Source of the DNA: Prochlorococcus sp. AG-347-J14 | GTDB lineage: Bacteria > Cyanobacteriota > Cyanobacteriia > PCC-6307 > Cyanobiaceae | Length of the DNA: 64,000 nt | Direction: 5' to 3' | NCBI GenBank assembly: GCA_003281505.1 | Contig: QCBU01000009.1 | Location: 1 to 64,000 of the forward strand | Part shown: positions 52,596 to 62,243 of the stretch, one piece after another | How the letters are laid out: every line of letters starts with the position of its first letter | Numbering within the stretch: position 1 is the stretch's first letter | Program-made: the position numbers and the translations under genes | Notes under the pieces: model-generated | The model's database searches: none | Told to the model about the DNA's origin: nothing | What the model saw: the letters and a program-made list of their open reading frames with translations, nothing else

Positions 52596-53765
52596 TTATT
52601 CAACCCATTTTAAATCTGATCCAATTGCATCTTTTATACTAGATAATTGATGGTTATTGAGTTGCTTTATAATTCCCTCAAGTATATCTGGTACTAATTG
52701 TGGACCCTTATATATCCATCCTGTATAAAGTTGAATTAATGATGCTCCAGAACAAATTCTTTCCCAAGCTGACTCAGGACTATCTATTCCACCAACGCCA
52801 ATTAAAATAATCTTTTTATCAATATTATGTATATGTTTTATTATTTGATTTGCTTTTTTTTGGAGAGGTCTTCCACTTAATCCTCCATTCTCTTGAGATA
52901 GTAATAATCCAGTTTGCCTGATCTTTCTATTTTCAAGACCTAATCTATCAATGCTGGTGTTTGTAGCAATTATTCCATCAATGTTTTCCTCGATTATTAA
53001 TTGGCAAATATCTTCAATATCTTTAAGGCCTAAATCTGGCGCAATTTTTACAAATAATGGTGGACAATTAGGTAAGTTTTTAATTTCTCTAAGAAGTTCT
53101 TTTAGAAGAATTGGATCTTGTAATTTTCTTAGTCCTTCAGTATTTGGAGAACTAACATTTATTGCTGCGTAATCACAATAAGGAATTAATAATCTTAGAG
53201 AAGTTAAATAATCATCTTTTGCTTGAGATAAACCTGTAATTTTTGACTTCCCGAAATTTATCCCTAAACAAATATTCTCCCTGTTTTTTTTAAACTCAAT
53301 ACCTTGTTCGACAAAGTTTTTAACTAGATTTTCAGCACCATTATTATTGAAACCCATTCTGTTTAATGCTGCTTCTTCTTCTGCCAATCTAAATAATCTT
53401 GGTTTGGGATTTCCATTCTGAGCAAATTTAGTTACTGTACCAAGCTCAGCAAATCCAAAACCAAAATCTTTCCATATATTTGCGGCATTTCCATTTTTGT
53501 CAAAACCTGCAGCTAAACCTATTGGATTACAAAAATTTATTCCACATATGTTCTGAGTTAACCTTTTATCAACTACAGAAAATTCTTCATTTAGATTTTT
53601 TAAGATAGTAGATACTATAGGCCAATTATATTTTCTTGAACTGAATGATAGGAGACTAAGAGATAAATTTGTTAAGTATTCTGCATCAATTCCAGAGTCT
53701 TTTTTTAATACAGGAGTAATCAAGTTTTTATAAAGATTTTTAAACCCCCCCTTCTGTTCATTCAT
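52596..53765 (-). CDS. pyrD: Dihydroorotate dehydrogenase (quinone), class 2
   Basis: Membrane-associated flavoprotein that oxidises dihydroorotate using quinone in pyrimidine synthesis. The 389 residues include a helical N-terminal membrane-docking extension (about 1-75), NPIGLAAGFDKNG, the class-2 catalytic Ser in NVSSPNTEGLR, and the FMN-binding GVGGIDSPESAWE. The 389-residue length is typical of class 2 enzymes with the N-terminal segment. Confidence 0.96.
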   Translation of the reverse strand: MNEQKGGFKNLYKNLITPVLKKDSGIDAEYLTNLSLSLLSFSSRKYNWPIVSTILKNLNEEFSVVDKRLTQNICGINFCNPIGLAAGFDKNGNAANIWKDFGFGFAELGTVTKFAQNGNPKPRLFRLAEEEAALNRMGFNNNGAENLVKNFVEQGIEFKKNRENICLGINFGKSKITGLSQAKDDYLTSLRLLIPYCDYAAINVSSPNTEGLRKLQDPILLKELLREIKNLPNCPPLFVKIAPDLGLKDIEDICQLIIEENIDGIIATNTSIDRLGLENRKIRQTGLLLSQENGGLSGRPLQKKANQIIKHIHNIDKKIILIGVGGIDSPESAWERICSGASLIQLYTGWIYKGPQLVPDILEGIIKQLNNHQLSSIKDAIGSDLKWVE

Positions 53766-53771
53766 AAAAAA

Positions 53772-54491
53772 TTAGGCTTCTTTTTTTTCTATTATCCAAT
53801 ATTTTTTATCTTTAGGAATCAATCTCCAATTGCGCCATTCAAAAAGTGAATATTGTTTTATCTTTAAGTGGTTTTCATCACCTAATAAGGTGTCTAGTTC
53901 AGGTGAACTTAAAAGGTACTTTTTTTCTGCAAATTTTTGAATTAATTCATTGCGGGAAAATAATTCCTGAATTTTTGCAGGTGCATTTTTTTCAAAAAAA
54001 TCAACTGAGGATTCTACTTTTTTTAAGTTACTTTTTATAGATATGCCTTTGCTGTAATTAGTTGCAATTTTATCAACCCTATCATTTTGTTTATCCCCGC
54101 TATGACCTTTAACATATTCCATTATTAGGCCATTAATTCTTAATTGATCAATTTTTTGCCATAGATCAAGATTTTGAACTGGTTTTCCTGAACTTGTTTT
54201 CCATCCATTTTTCTTCCAATTAATAATCCATTTTGTATAACCCTCTATGACATATTTACTATCAGTTCTTAGTTTAAAGTTGTCTTTTAATTTGTAGGTT
54301 TTTAATTTCTCAAGAGTTTTTATAGCCGCAGTGAGTTCCATTCTATTGTTAGTAGTACTTTGCTCGGAACCACCTATTTCTAATTCGCTGTTATCATCAA
54401 AAATTATTAAACCACCCCAACCACCTGGGCCTGGATTACCACTGCAGGCTCCATCTGTTGCGGCTTCAATCGCAATGCTATCACTATTCAT
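53772..54491 (-). CDS. rnhA: Ribonuclease HI with C-terminal extension
   Basis: Degrades the RNA strand of RNA-DNA hybrids. Residues 1-150 are the RNase H domain; catalytic positions Asp13 ([16 protein letters not shown]), Glu52 (NRMELTAAI), Asp77 (LRTDSKYV), His130 (KGHSGD) and Asp140 (NDRVD) are in place. About 90 residues follow (about 151-239), ending with [20 protein letters not shown]. This region is not part of standard RNase HI (~155 residues); I do not recognise a domain in it. It follows rplL after 47 bp on the same strand. Confidence 0.9.
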   Translation of the reverse strand: MNSDSIAIEAATDGACSGNPGPGGWGGLIIFDDNSELEIGGSEQSTTNNRMELTAAIKTLEKLKTYKLKDNFKLRTDSKYVIEGYTKWIINWKKNGWKTSSGKPVQNLDLWQKIDQLRINGLIMEYVKGHSGDKQNDRVDKIATNYSKGISIKSNLKKVESSVDFFEKNAPAKIQELFSRNELIQKFAEKKYLLSSPELDTLLGDENHLKIKQYSLFEWRNWRLIPKDKKYWIIEKKEA

Positions 54492-54494
54492 AAT

Positions 54495-54529
54495 TTTTGA
54501 AGCCGATATTAAGGTTATCGGCTTGAAAA
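54495..54529 (-). terminator. Stem-loop after rplL, U-tract not seen
   Basis: AAGCCGATA (54500-54508) and TATCGGCTT (54516-54524) form a perfect 9-bp stem with a 7-base loop, between rplL and rnhA. The flanks TTTTT/AAAAA can extend it past a C-C mismatch on the minus strand. Downstream of the stem on the minus strand the sequence is A-rich rather than U-rich, so a classical rho-independent terminator is doubtful; an attenuator or mRNA 3'-end structure is possible. Confidence 0.5.
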
Positions 54530-54538
54530 AATGTACTC

Positions 54539-54934
54539 TTACTTAAGTGTAACTTTACCGCCAGCTTCTTCAATCTCTTTCTTTAAAGATTCAGCATCTG
54601 CTTTGGCAATTCCTTCTTTTACTGTTTTTGGTGCAGATTCAACAAGTGCTTTTGCATCGCCAAGACCTAGACCAGTTGCATTTCTTACAACCTTAAGTAC
54701 TTTGATTTTTGCAGCTGCATCAAAGCTTTCGAGAACTACATCAAATTCAGTTTTTTCTTCAGCAGCGCCACCATCTGCATCACCACCAGCTGCTCCTGGA
54801 GCTGCCATTACTACACCTGCAGAAGCTGCAGCAGATACACCAAAAGCCTCTTCAATTTGCTTTACAAGCTCAGATGCTTCTAAAAGTGATAAAGATTTTA
54901 GTGATTCAAGAATTTCTTCAGTTTTTGCGGACAT
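54539..54934 (-). CDS. rplL: Ribosomal protein L7/L12
   Basis: Acidic stalk protein of the 50S subunit that recruits translational GTPases. The 131 residues show the N-terminal dimerisation domain ([20 protein letters not shown]), an Ala-rich flexible hinge (about 36-60, with [18 protein letters not shown]) and the conserved C-terminal domain with [19 protein letters not shown]. It forms the end of the clpB2-secE-nusG-rplK-rplA-rplJ-rplL run. The antisense reading frames inside it are artefacts of the hinge composition. Confidence 0.98.
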
Positions 54935-54962
54935 TTTCTTAAAAGTTAATTAGGGTTTTGAT

Positions 54963-55490
54963 TTAAGATTCTGATTTTTCAGAATGTTGTTTAAGTGATC
55001 TAGCAAGTCCAGAAGGCACTTCATTGATAGAGATCGCAATTTTTGTTGCTACGCCATTTAGAGCGCCAGCAATTTTTGCCATCAATACTTCTTTAGATGG
55101 AAGACTTGCAATTTCTTTTATTTCAGAATCGCTAAGAAGTCTGCCTTCAAATAAAGCTCCTTTGGTCTCGGATTTTTTGGTGTCTTTTTGAAAAGATTGG
55201 ATTGCTTTTACAGCACCACCAACATCTTCTTTAATTAACACAAAAGCATTTGTTCCGGTCAGTAAAGATTTAAGATCGTTCCAATTACTATCTCCATCAA
55301 TAGCTTTGCGCATTAATGAATTTTTAGTGACTTTGCAGATGCCGTTAGTTGTTTGCAATCTAGATCGCAAATCTGACATCTCTTTGATTGTTAAACCTTT
55401 ATAGTCAAGAACTACAGCCATTTCCGAGTCGTCTAAAAGAGATTTAATCTCAGTAACGATTTTTTGCTTATTCTCTAGTGTTCGGCCCAT
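54963..55490 (-). CDS. rplJ: Ribosomal protein L10
   Basis: Base of the ribosomal stalk, 175 residues, binding 23S rRNA through its N-terminal domain and L7/L12 dimers through its C-terminal helix. Stretches such as [20 protein letters not shown] and [20 protein letters not shown] are typical. A leader with an L10-leader-type fold precedes it, so L10 probably represses its own translation. Confidence 0.97.
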   Translation of the reverse strand: MGRTLENKQKIVTEIKSLLDDSEMAVVLDYKGLTIKEMSDLRSRLQTTNGICKVTKNSLMRKAIDGDSNWNDLKSLLTGTNAFVLIKEDVGGAVKAIQSFQKDTKKSETKGALFEGRLLSDSEIKEIASLPSKEVLMAKIAGALNGVATKIAISINEVPSGLARSLKQHSEKSES

Positions 55491-55496
55491 TGATGT

Positions 55497-55574
55497 TTTT
55501 TGGATCGTAATTTAGGGAGAGCAGGAAATGCGGCAAAGTTCTTTTAAAGAGGCCGCTTTTATTAGATCCAAAAA
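55497..55574 (-). ncRNA. L10 leader (autoregulatory mRNA structure)
   Basis: The rplA-rplJ spacer on the minus strand contains a long-range 10-bp perfect repeat pair: GATCCAAAAA (plus strand 55565-55574) with TTTTTGGATC (55497-55506). Inside lies a GCGGC/GCCGC stem (55530-55534 and 55552-55556) around an AAAG-rich internal region. The position, length (~80 bases) and nested hairpins match the L10-leader class bound by L10 to repress rplJ-rplL. The fold is read by eye; a covariance model would settle it. Confidence 0.75.
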
Positions 55575-55664
55575 GAAATAATTTAAGACGAGTCCTCGGT
55601 AGGAATTAAAAATTTAGAATAACTAAATCAACCTACTTTCTTTGGCCGTATTATTGCAATTTAA

Positions 55665-55670
55665 ATTATA
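55665..55670 (-). promoter_or_regulatory. Possible -10 box for the rplJ-rplL leader
   Basis: On the minus strand TATAAT lies just after the rplA stop, which would start a transcript about 160 bases before rplJ, upstream of the L10-leader structure. No convincing -35 is seen, as is common in this genome. Confidence 0.4.
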
Positions 55671-55680
55671 CTACAAAGCG

Positions 55681-56388
55681 TTAACCTTCAGGTTGGTAAT
55701 CTTGTACAGCATTTATGTCTAATTGAACTGAAGGCCCCATTGTTGAAGTTACATAAAAAGTTTTCCAATACTTTCCTTTAGCTCCACTTGGTTTATTTTT
55801 ATCAATTGATTCTTGTAAGGTTTTTAAGTTGTCAAATAGAGCCTCTTTTGTGAAACTTGCTTTTCCAAAGCGGACATGAACGATTCCAGCCTTATCTGCT
55901 CTAAATTCGAGCTTACCCGCTTTGAATTCTTTTATTGCATTAGCAATGTCATTAGTTACTGTCCCAGCTTTAGGATTAGGCATTAAACCTCTAGGTCCTA
56001 AAACTCTTCCTAATTTTGCAACCTTTGGCATCATATCTGGAGTTGCAATAAGTAGATCAAACTCCATATTTCCTTTATTGATGCTTTCTACAAGATCTTC
56101 TTCGCCAAATAAATCTGCACCAGCAGCCTTGGCTTTCGATACATTCTCACCACTAGTAATTACTGCAATTTTGATGCTTTGGCCAGTACCATGTGGTAAT
56201 GCAACAGTGGTCCTTAATTGTTGATCAGTATATTTTGGATCAATACCTAGACGTATATGTGCTTCAATAGTTTCATCAAATTTTGCATTAGCATTTTCCT
56301 TGATAATACTAAGAGCTTCGAGTGGTGCGTAAATGCGATCTTCTATCTTTGTTGATAGAGCCGCCATTCTTTTAGATAGTTTTTTCAT
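55681..56388 (-). CDS. rplA: Ribosomal protein L1
   Basis: Two-domain rRNA-binding protein of the mobile L1 stalk, 235 residues. DVDE-type stretches such as [39 protein letters not shown] and [15 protein letters not shown] are highly conserved. It is preceded by rplK with a 66-bp gap and followed by the L10 leader. Confidence 0.98.
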   Translation of the reverse strand: MKKLSKRMAALSTKIEDRIYAPLEALSIIKENANAKFDETIEAHIRLGIDPKYTDQQLRTTVALPHGTGQSIKIAVITSGENVSKAKAAGADLFGEEDLVESINKGNMEFDLLIATPDMMPKVAKLGRVLGPRGLMPNPKAGTVTNDIANAIKEFKAGKLEFRADKAGIVHVRFGKASFTKEALFDNLKTLQESIDKNKPSGAKGKYWKTFYVTSTMGPSVQLDINAVQDYQPEG

Positions 56389-56454
56389 AATAATATTGGG
56401 TGCAAACGGTTATTAACTAACCTCCCCTAAATAGTGAGAAATTGTGTATTGAAC

Positions 56455-56880
56455 TCAATCAGTGATAGAGACGCCCATATTACGAGCAGTACCCTCAATT
56501 ACTTTCATTGCTGATTCAACACTAGAACAGTTTAGATCAGGAAGCTTAGTTTTGGCTATTTCTTCTAATTGAGCTTTACTTATATTCCCAACAGAGCCTT
56601 TTGCGGATTCACCTGAACCTTTCTCTATGCCAGCTGCTTTTGTTATTAAGACGGAAGCAGGAGGTGTTTTTGTGATAAAAGTAAAGCTTCTATCTTCAAA
56701 AACAGAAATCTCGACTGGAATTACAAAACCTGCTTTATCTTGTGTCCTTGCGTTGTATTCTTTGCAAAATGCCATGATATTGACACCATGTTGTCCTAAA
56801 GCTGGCCCTACAGGAGGAGCAGGATTTGCTTTGCCTGCTTGTAGAGCAAGCTTGATAACTGCAACAATTTTTTTTGCCAT
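56455..56880 (-). CDS. rplK: Ribosomal protein L11
   Basis: GTPase-centre protein of 141 residues that binds the thiostrepton-loop rRNA. The Pro-rich N-terminal [19 protein letters not shown] and the C-terminal RNA-binding domain ending in GTARNMGV are intact. It follows nusG after 67 bp. Confidence 0.98.
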   Translation of the reverse strand: MAKKIVAVIKLALQAGKANPAPPVGPALGQHGVNIMAFCKEYNARTQDKAGFVIPVEISVFEDRSFTFITKTPPASVLITKAAGIEKGSGESAKGSVGNISKAQLEEIAKTKLPDLNCSSVESAMKVIEGTARNMGVSITD

Positions 56881-56947
56881 TAGATTAGAGAATTTAAGCT
56901 GGAGTAGAAAATCATAATTTTACTCGATAAACAAGAACAATTAGAAA

Positions 56948-57559
56948 TTAATTTTGTTTATTGATTTGGGAGAATTCTAATTCTACAGGAGTCTCGCGCC
57001 CAAATATTGAAAGTAATGCTTTTAATTTATTTCTTTCTCCGGAAACTTCTATAACTTCTCCCTGGAAATCCTTGAATGGACCGCTTGTTACAATAATTCT
57101 ATCTTTTTCTTCAATATCTAACTTGATTACAGCTTTTTTCTCTGACGCGCGCTTAAAGATCCTATTAACTTCTTGTCTTGATAATGGTCGAGGTTTGATA
57201 TGACCTCGCGATCTTCCGCTGCCTCTACCGTCTTCAGCACCCACAAAGTTAATTACATTTGGAGTACTTTTAACAGCCATCATTGTATCTTCATCTAAAA
57301 TCATTCTTACAAGGACATAACCTGGGAAAACTTTTTCTTCAGTAGTTTGTCTGCTTCCATCTTTTTTTAATTTAATTCCTGGAGTTTGGGGAATTTCAAT
57401 TTCAATGATTCTATTATTAACACCTAAAGTTACTGATCTCTGCTCAAGAGTCGCTTTTACTTTTTTTTCACAACTTGATGCTACCTGAACTGCATACCAT
57501 CTTGCGATGCTTGTGTTTGCTTTTGAAGAAGCAAGGTTTGTAGTTAATTCATTACTCAT
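56948..57559 (-). CDS. nusG: Transcription factor NusG
   Basis: Elongation/antitermination factor that binds RNA polymerase and links it with ribosomes or Rho. The 203 residues have the NGN domain (ARWYAVQVASSCEKKVKATL, then FPGYVLVRMILDEDTMMAVK) and the C-terminal KOW motif (VTSGPFKDFQGEVIEVSGE). An N-terminal extension of ~18 polar residues precedes the NGN domain. It is between secE and rplK in the standard order. Confidence 0.97.
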   Translation of the reverse strand: MSNELTTNLASSKANTSIARWYAVQVASSCEKKVKATLEQRSVTLGVNNRIIEIEIPQTPGIKLKKDGSRQTTEEKVFPGYVLVRMILDEDTMMAVKSTPNVINFVGAEDGRGSGRSRGHIKPRPLSRQEVNRIFKRASEKKAVIKLDIEEKDRIIVTSGPFKDFQGEVIEVSGERNKLKALLSIFGRETPVELEFSQINKQN

Positions 57560-57610
57560 TTTTCTAGAAACTTAATTAAGATCTTTATTAATGGATGTTC
57601 GGGAGATAAT

Positions 57611-57853
57611 TCAACCAAAAATTTGCGAGGCTGCCCATCCATAGAATCTGCTAACAGAAGCAATGGCTGCAGCAGAAAAAGATACCATAATTATAACTGC
57701 TATTGATTCGCTAAAAAGTTGTTGTTTGTTAGGCCACACGACAAGTTTAAGCTCATCATAGGTAGATCTAAAAAAATTATTCTTTTTTTTAGGCTCTTCA
57801 ACTTCAGGAGAATCCTTTTTGAGAGGTTCTTTATTAGTAGTAGGACTTGTCAC
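57611..57853 (-). CDS. secE: Preprotein translocase subunit SecE
   Basis: An 80-residue single-spanning SecE of the short, plastid/cyanobacterial type. The amphipathic region FFRSTYDELKLVVWPNKQQL is followed by one hydrophobic segment (about 49-69, IAVIIMVSFSAAAIASVSRF). It stabilises SecY in the translocon. The N-terminal ~25 residues are polar. It precedes nusG by 51 bp. Confidence 0.95.
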   Translation of the reverse strand: MTSPTTNKEPLKKDSPEVEEPKKKNNFFRSTYDELKLVVWPNKQQLFSESIAVIIMVSFSAAAIASVSRFYGWAASQIFG

Positions 57854-57914
57854 AAAATTTTTTTGAAATTAAGCTTTATGCTTTAGTTTTTATTTTAGCT
57901 TATTGATTTACTTC

Positions 57915-60680
57915 TCAGCTAGGTTTGAAAACGATCTCATCTTTTTTAGCAGGGTTAAGTTTAATTGTTATATTTTTTTTATTTTTGAAGTTATCCTCTA
58001 AAAGTTTTGCAGCCAAGGGATTTTCTATTTGTCTTCTAAGTTCCCTGCTAAGCGGCCTAGCACCATATTCAGGTTCGTAAGAATCGTTTGCAATTTTGTT
58101 GATAACTTTTTTGTCTATAGCGATATTTATTTTCTGCTCAAGTAGCAGGTTCTTTAAATCTTCTGTTTGTAGAATGATTATTTTTTGTAGTTCATCAATA
58201 GATAATGGATCAAACTTTACCACTTCGTCAATTCTATTTAAAAATTCAGGTCTAAAAATTGAAGACAATGCATTACTAATTGAATCATCTAGAGTTTGTT
58301 GATCTTGTTCTAACTTTCCCTCACTTTTAGAAATCTTTTGTGAATACTCCAGTATAGATTTACCAGCAAGGTTACTTGTCATAATGATTACCGTATTTTT
58401 GAAATCTACTGTCCTTCCTTGAGAGTCCGTTAATCTTCCTTCATCTAAGACTTGCAAAAGGATATTAAATACCTCTGCATGTGCTTTTTCTATCTCATCA
58501 AGAAGTATTACTGAATAGGGTTTACGTCTTACAGCTTCAGTTAATTGACCTCCCTCTTCATAACCAATATAACCTGGGGGAGCTCCTAAAAGTCTTGCTA
58601 CGGCATTTTTCTCCATATATTCACTCATGTCTAATCTTAAAAGTGCGTCTTCTTCATCAAATAAAACTGTTGCAAGAGATTTTGCTAATTCTGTTTTACC
58701 AACTCCAGTGGGACCCATAAATAAAAAAGATCCAATAGGTCTTTTAGGACTTTTCATGCCAACTCGAGCTCTTCTAATTGCAGCAGAAACAGCTTCTATG
58801 GCTTTTCCTTGTCCAATAACTTTTTCACTTAGTTCTGTTTCTAGATTGACTAATTTCTTACGTTCATTTGAAACTACTTTAGAAATTGGAATACCTGTGA
58901 TTTTTGATATAACATCTGCAATATCATCAGGTTCAACTTGATATTTAAAAGGGAAATTTCTATTTTTCTTTATTTTATTAAAGTTCTCTTCAAGTTTTTG
59001 TATGTCATTCTCTATTTCTCTTAACTCTTCTGCAAGCTTTTTTGAATAATCTAGATCATTTTCAATTTCGGGATTTGATTTATCTTTAATTTGTTTGGTT
59101 AGCTTATCTTCTTCTTTCATTAAAATAGATAATTCCTCCATTTCTGCACGTAAATTGTTCCAATTTTCCAAAAGAACGTTCAATTTTGCCTCTGATTGTT
59201 GTCTATTATTCAATAGTTTTTCTTGAGCTTCATTATTTTCTCCTTGCAAATTATTCAATTTTTCATCAATAGTATTAAGTTTGTTTTCTTCTTGGAGAAT
59301 GATTTGAGGCATATTATTAGACTCGATTTTCAACTGTGCAGCTGCTTCATCAATTAAATCTATTGCACTATCAGGGAGACATTTATCGCTGATGTATCTA
59401 TCGGCCAATTTTGCAGAATAGTTTACAGCCTCTTCAGAAATTTTTATGCCATGATGTGATTCATATTTCTTTTTGATCCCTTGTAATATTTTTGCGCTTA
59501 ATTCTACTGAAGGTTCATTTACAGCTATCTTTTGAAAGCAATTATTCAATGCCTGATCTTTTTCAATAGTTTCACGAAATTTCTCAGGTGTTGTTGTACC
59601 GATACATCTAAGTTCTCCTTCAGCTAGTAAAGGTTTTAAGATATTACTGATGTCGGTAGAAGATCTGTTAGAACTTAATATTGAGTGAATTTCATCAATA
59701 AATAGAATCATTCCTTGGTTTGGATTACTTAGTTCCTGCATTATTAAGCTTAGTCTTTCCTCTAGTTGACCTCTAAATTTGGTCCCAGAAACTAATGCAC
59801 CTAAGTCAAGTGAAATAATTTTTAAGTCTTTTAAATTATCAGGAACTTTTTTGTCTACAATTAATTGAGCAAGTAATTTTGCAATTGAGGTTTTACCAAC
59901 TCCAGGATTGCCAATAAGTATAGGGTTATTTTTGTTTCTTCTGGAGAGTACCCTCATTAAATTATTTATCTCATTTTCTCTTCCTAAAACGGGATCCAGT
60001 AAGCCTTTTTTAGCTGATTCTGTTAAATCTTTTCCATAAATTGAAAGAGCATTTTCATCTTTTCCAACTTGTTTTTTGGTTTCAATTTGAAGTTCACTTT
60101 TCGGTGATGGAACAATAGCTTTTTTTAATTTTTCTTCTTTTACAAAAGTCTCGTTAGTCTCGTTGTTTGATTCAAAATTAGATTGATTATTTATTTCAAT
60201 TACATTCGCATAATTTAAAGAATCTTTTGATTGATTAATATTTGGGTAAAACTTTAATTCTTCCTCTAATTTTTCCATTGAAAGGTTTCCTTCTTCAAAA
60301 ACATAATTTCCAATTCTTAAATCTCTTCCAAGAGCTATTAGTAAATGAGGGATTTCTATTAATCTCGATCCCCATTGAGTTTTAATCTGATTAGCGTTAT
60401 CTAATAAAATTTCTAAATCTTCTCCGATAGTAAAAATATCTGACTCATTTGTTGGTGTCTCTTCTAAAAAATCTTCTGTTATGTCTAAAACTGTATCTTG
60501 GTCGATTGATAATTTTTCAATGAAGGCAAAGAATTCACTTGATGAGAACAATGTATGAATTATGTGTTCAATATTAAATTCGCTATGATCCCATTTTTTT
60601 GCCGTTTCTTCCCCTAATAAAAGAAGATTCCAACTAATATCGCTAAATAGTTCAGGACTGGATGTAAGTGTTTCTCTCAT
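57915..60680 (-). CDS. clpB2: ClpB2-like Hsp100 disaggregase with altered first ATPase domain
   Basis: A 921-residue AAA+ chaperone. Order: N domain (1-150); a polar linker (about 150-212); NBD1 with Walker A GNPGVGKT (257-264), pore loop KFRG (301-304) and Walker B ILFIDE (325-330); a coiled-coil middle domain (about 450-575); NBD2 with Walker A GPTGVGKT (656-663), Walker B VILLDE (724-729), and FRPEFLNRIDE with its Arg finger and sensor-2 GARPLSRE. In NBD1 the stretch usually read as LERRFQ, with the arginine fingers, is LNNCFQ (378-383). This resembles the divergent ClpB2 of unicellular cyanobacteria. It is directly upstream of secE-nusG, 61 bp away. Confidence 0.9.
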   Translation of the reverse strand: MRETLTSSPELFSDISWNLLLLGEETAKKWDHSEFNIEHIIHTLFSSSEFFAFIEKLSIDQDTVLDITEDFLEETPTNESDIFTIGEDLEILLDNANQIKTQWGSRLIEIPHLLIALGRDLRIGNYVFEEGNLSMEKLEEELKFYPNINQSKDSLNYANVIEINNQSNFESNNETNETFVKEEKLKKAIVPSPKSELQIETKKQVGKDENALSIYGKDLTESAKKGLLDPVLGRENEINNLMRVLSRRNKNNPILIGNPGVGKTSIAKLLAQLIVDKKVPDNLKDLKIISLDLGALVSGTKFRGQLEERLSLIMQELSNPNQGMILFIDEIHSILSSNRSSTDISNILKPLLAEGELRCIGTTTPEKFRETIEKDQALNNCFQKIAVNEPSVELSAKILQGIKKKYESHHGIKISEEAVNYSAKLADRYISDKCLPDSAIDLIDEAAAQLKIESNNMPQIILQEENKLNTIDEKLNNLQGENNEAQEKLLNNRQQSEAKLNVLLENWNNLRAEMEELSILMKEEDKLTKQIKDKSNPEIENDLDYSKKLAEELREIENDIQKLEENFNKIKKNRNFPFKYQVEPDDIADVISKITGIPISKVVSNERKKLVNLETELSEKVIGQGKAIEAVSAAIRRARVGMKSPKRPIGSFLFMGPTGVGKTELAKSLATVLFDEEDALLRLDMSEYMEKNAVARLLGAPPGYIGYEEGGQLTEAVRRKPYSVILLDEIEKAHAEVFNILLQVLDEGRLTDSQGRTVDFKNTVIIMTSNLAGKSILEYSQKISKSEGKLEQDQQTLDDSISNALSSIFRPEFLNRIDEVVKFDPLSIDELQKIIILQTEDLKNLLLEQKINIAIDKKVINKIANDSYEPEYGARPLSRELRRQIENPLAAKLLEDNFKNKKNITIKLNPAKKDEIVFKPS

Positions 60681-62237
<1,557 letters not shown>

Positions 62238-62243
62238 TTTTTT

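Noticed and set aside
54531..54953. Long Ser/Ala/Pro-rich reading frames on the plus strand opposite rplL
   Set aside because: They arise from the antisense of the Ala-rich hinge of L7/L12; low complexity and no independent support.
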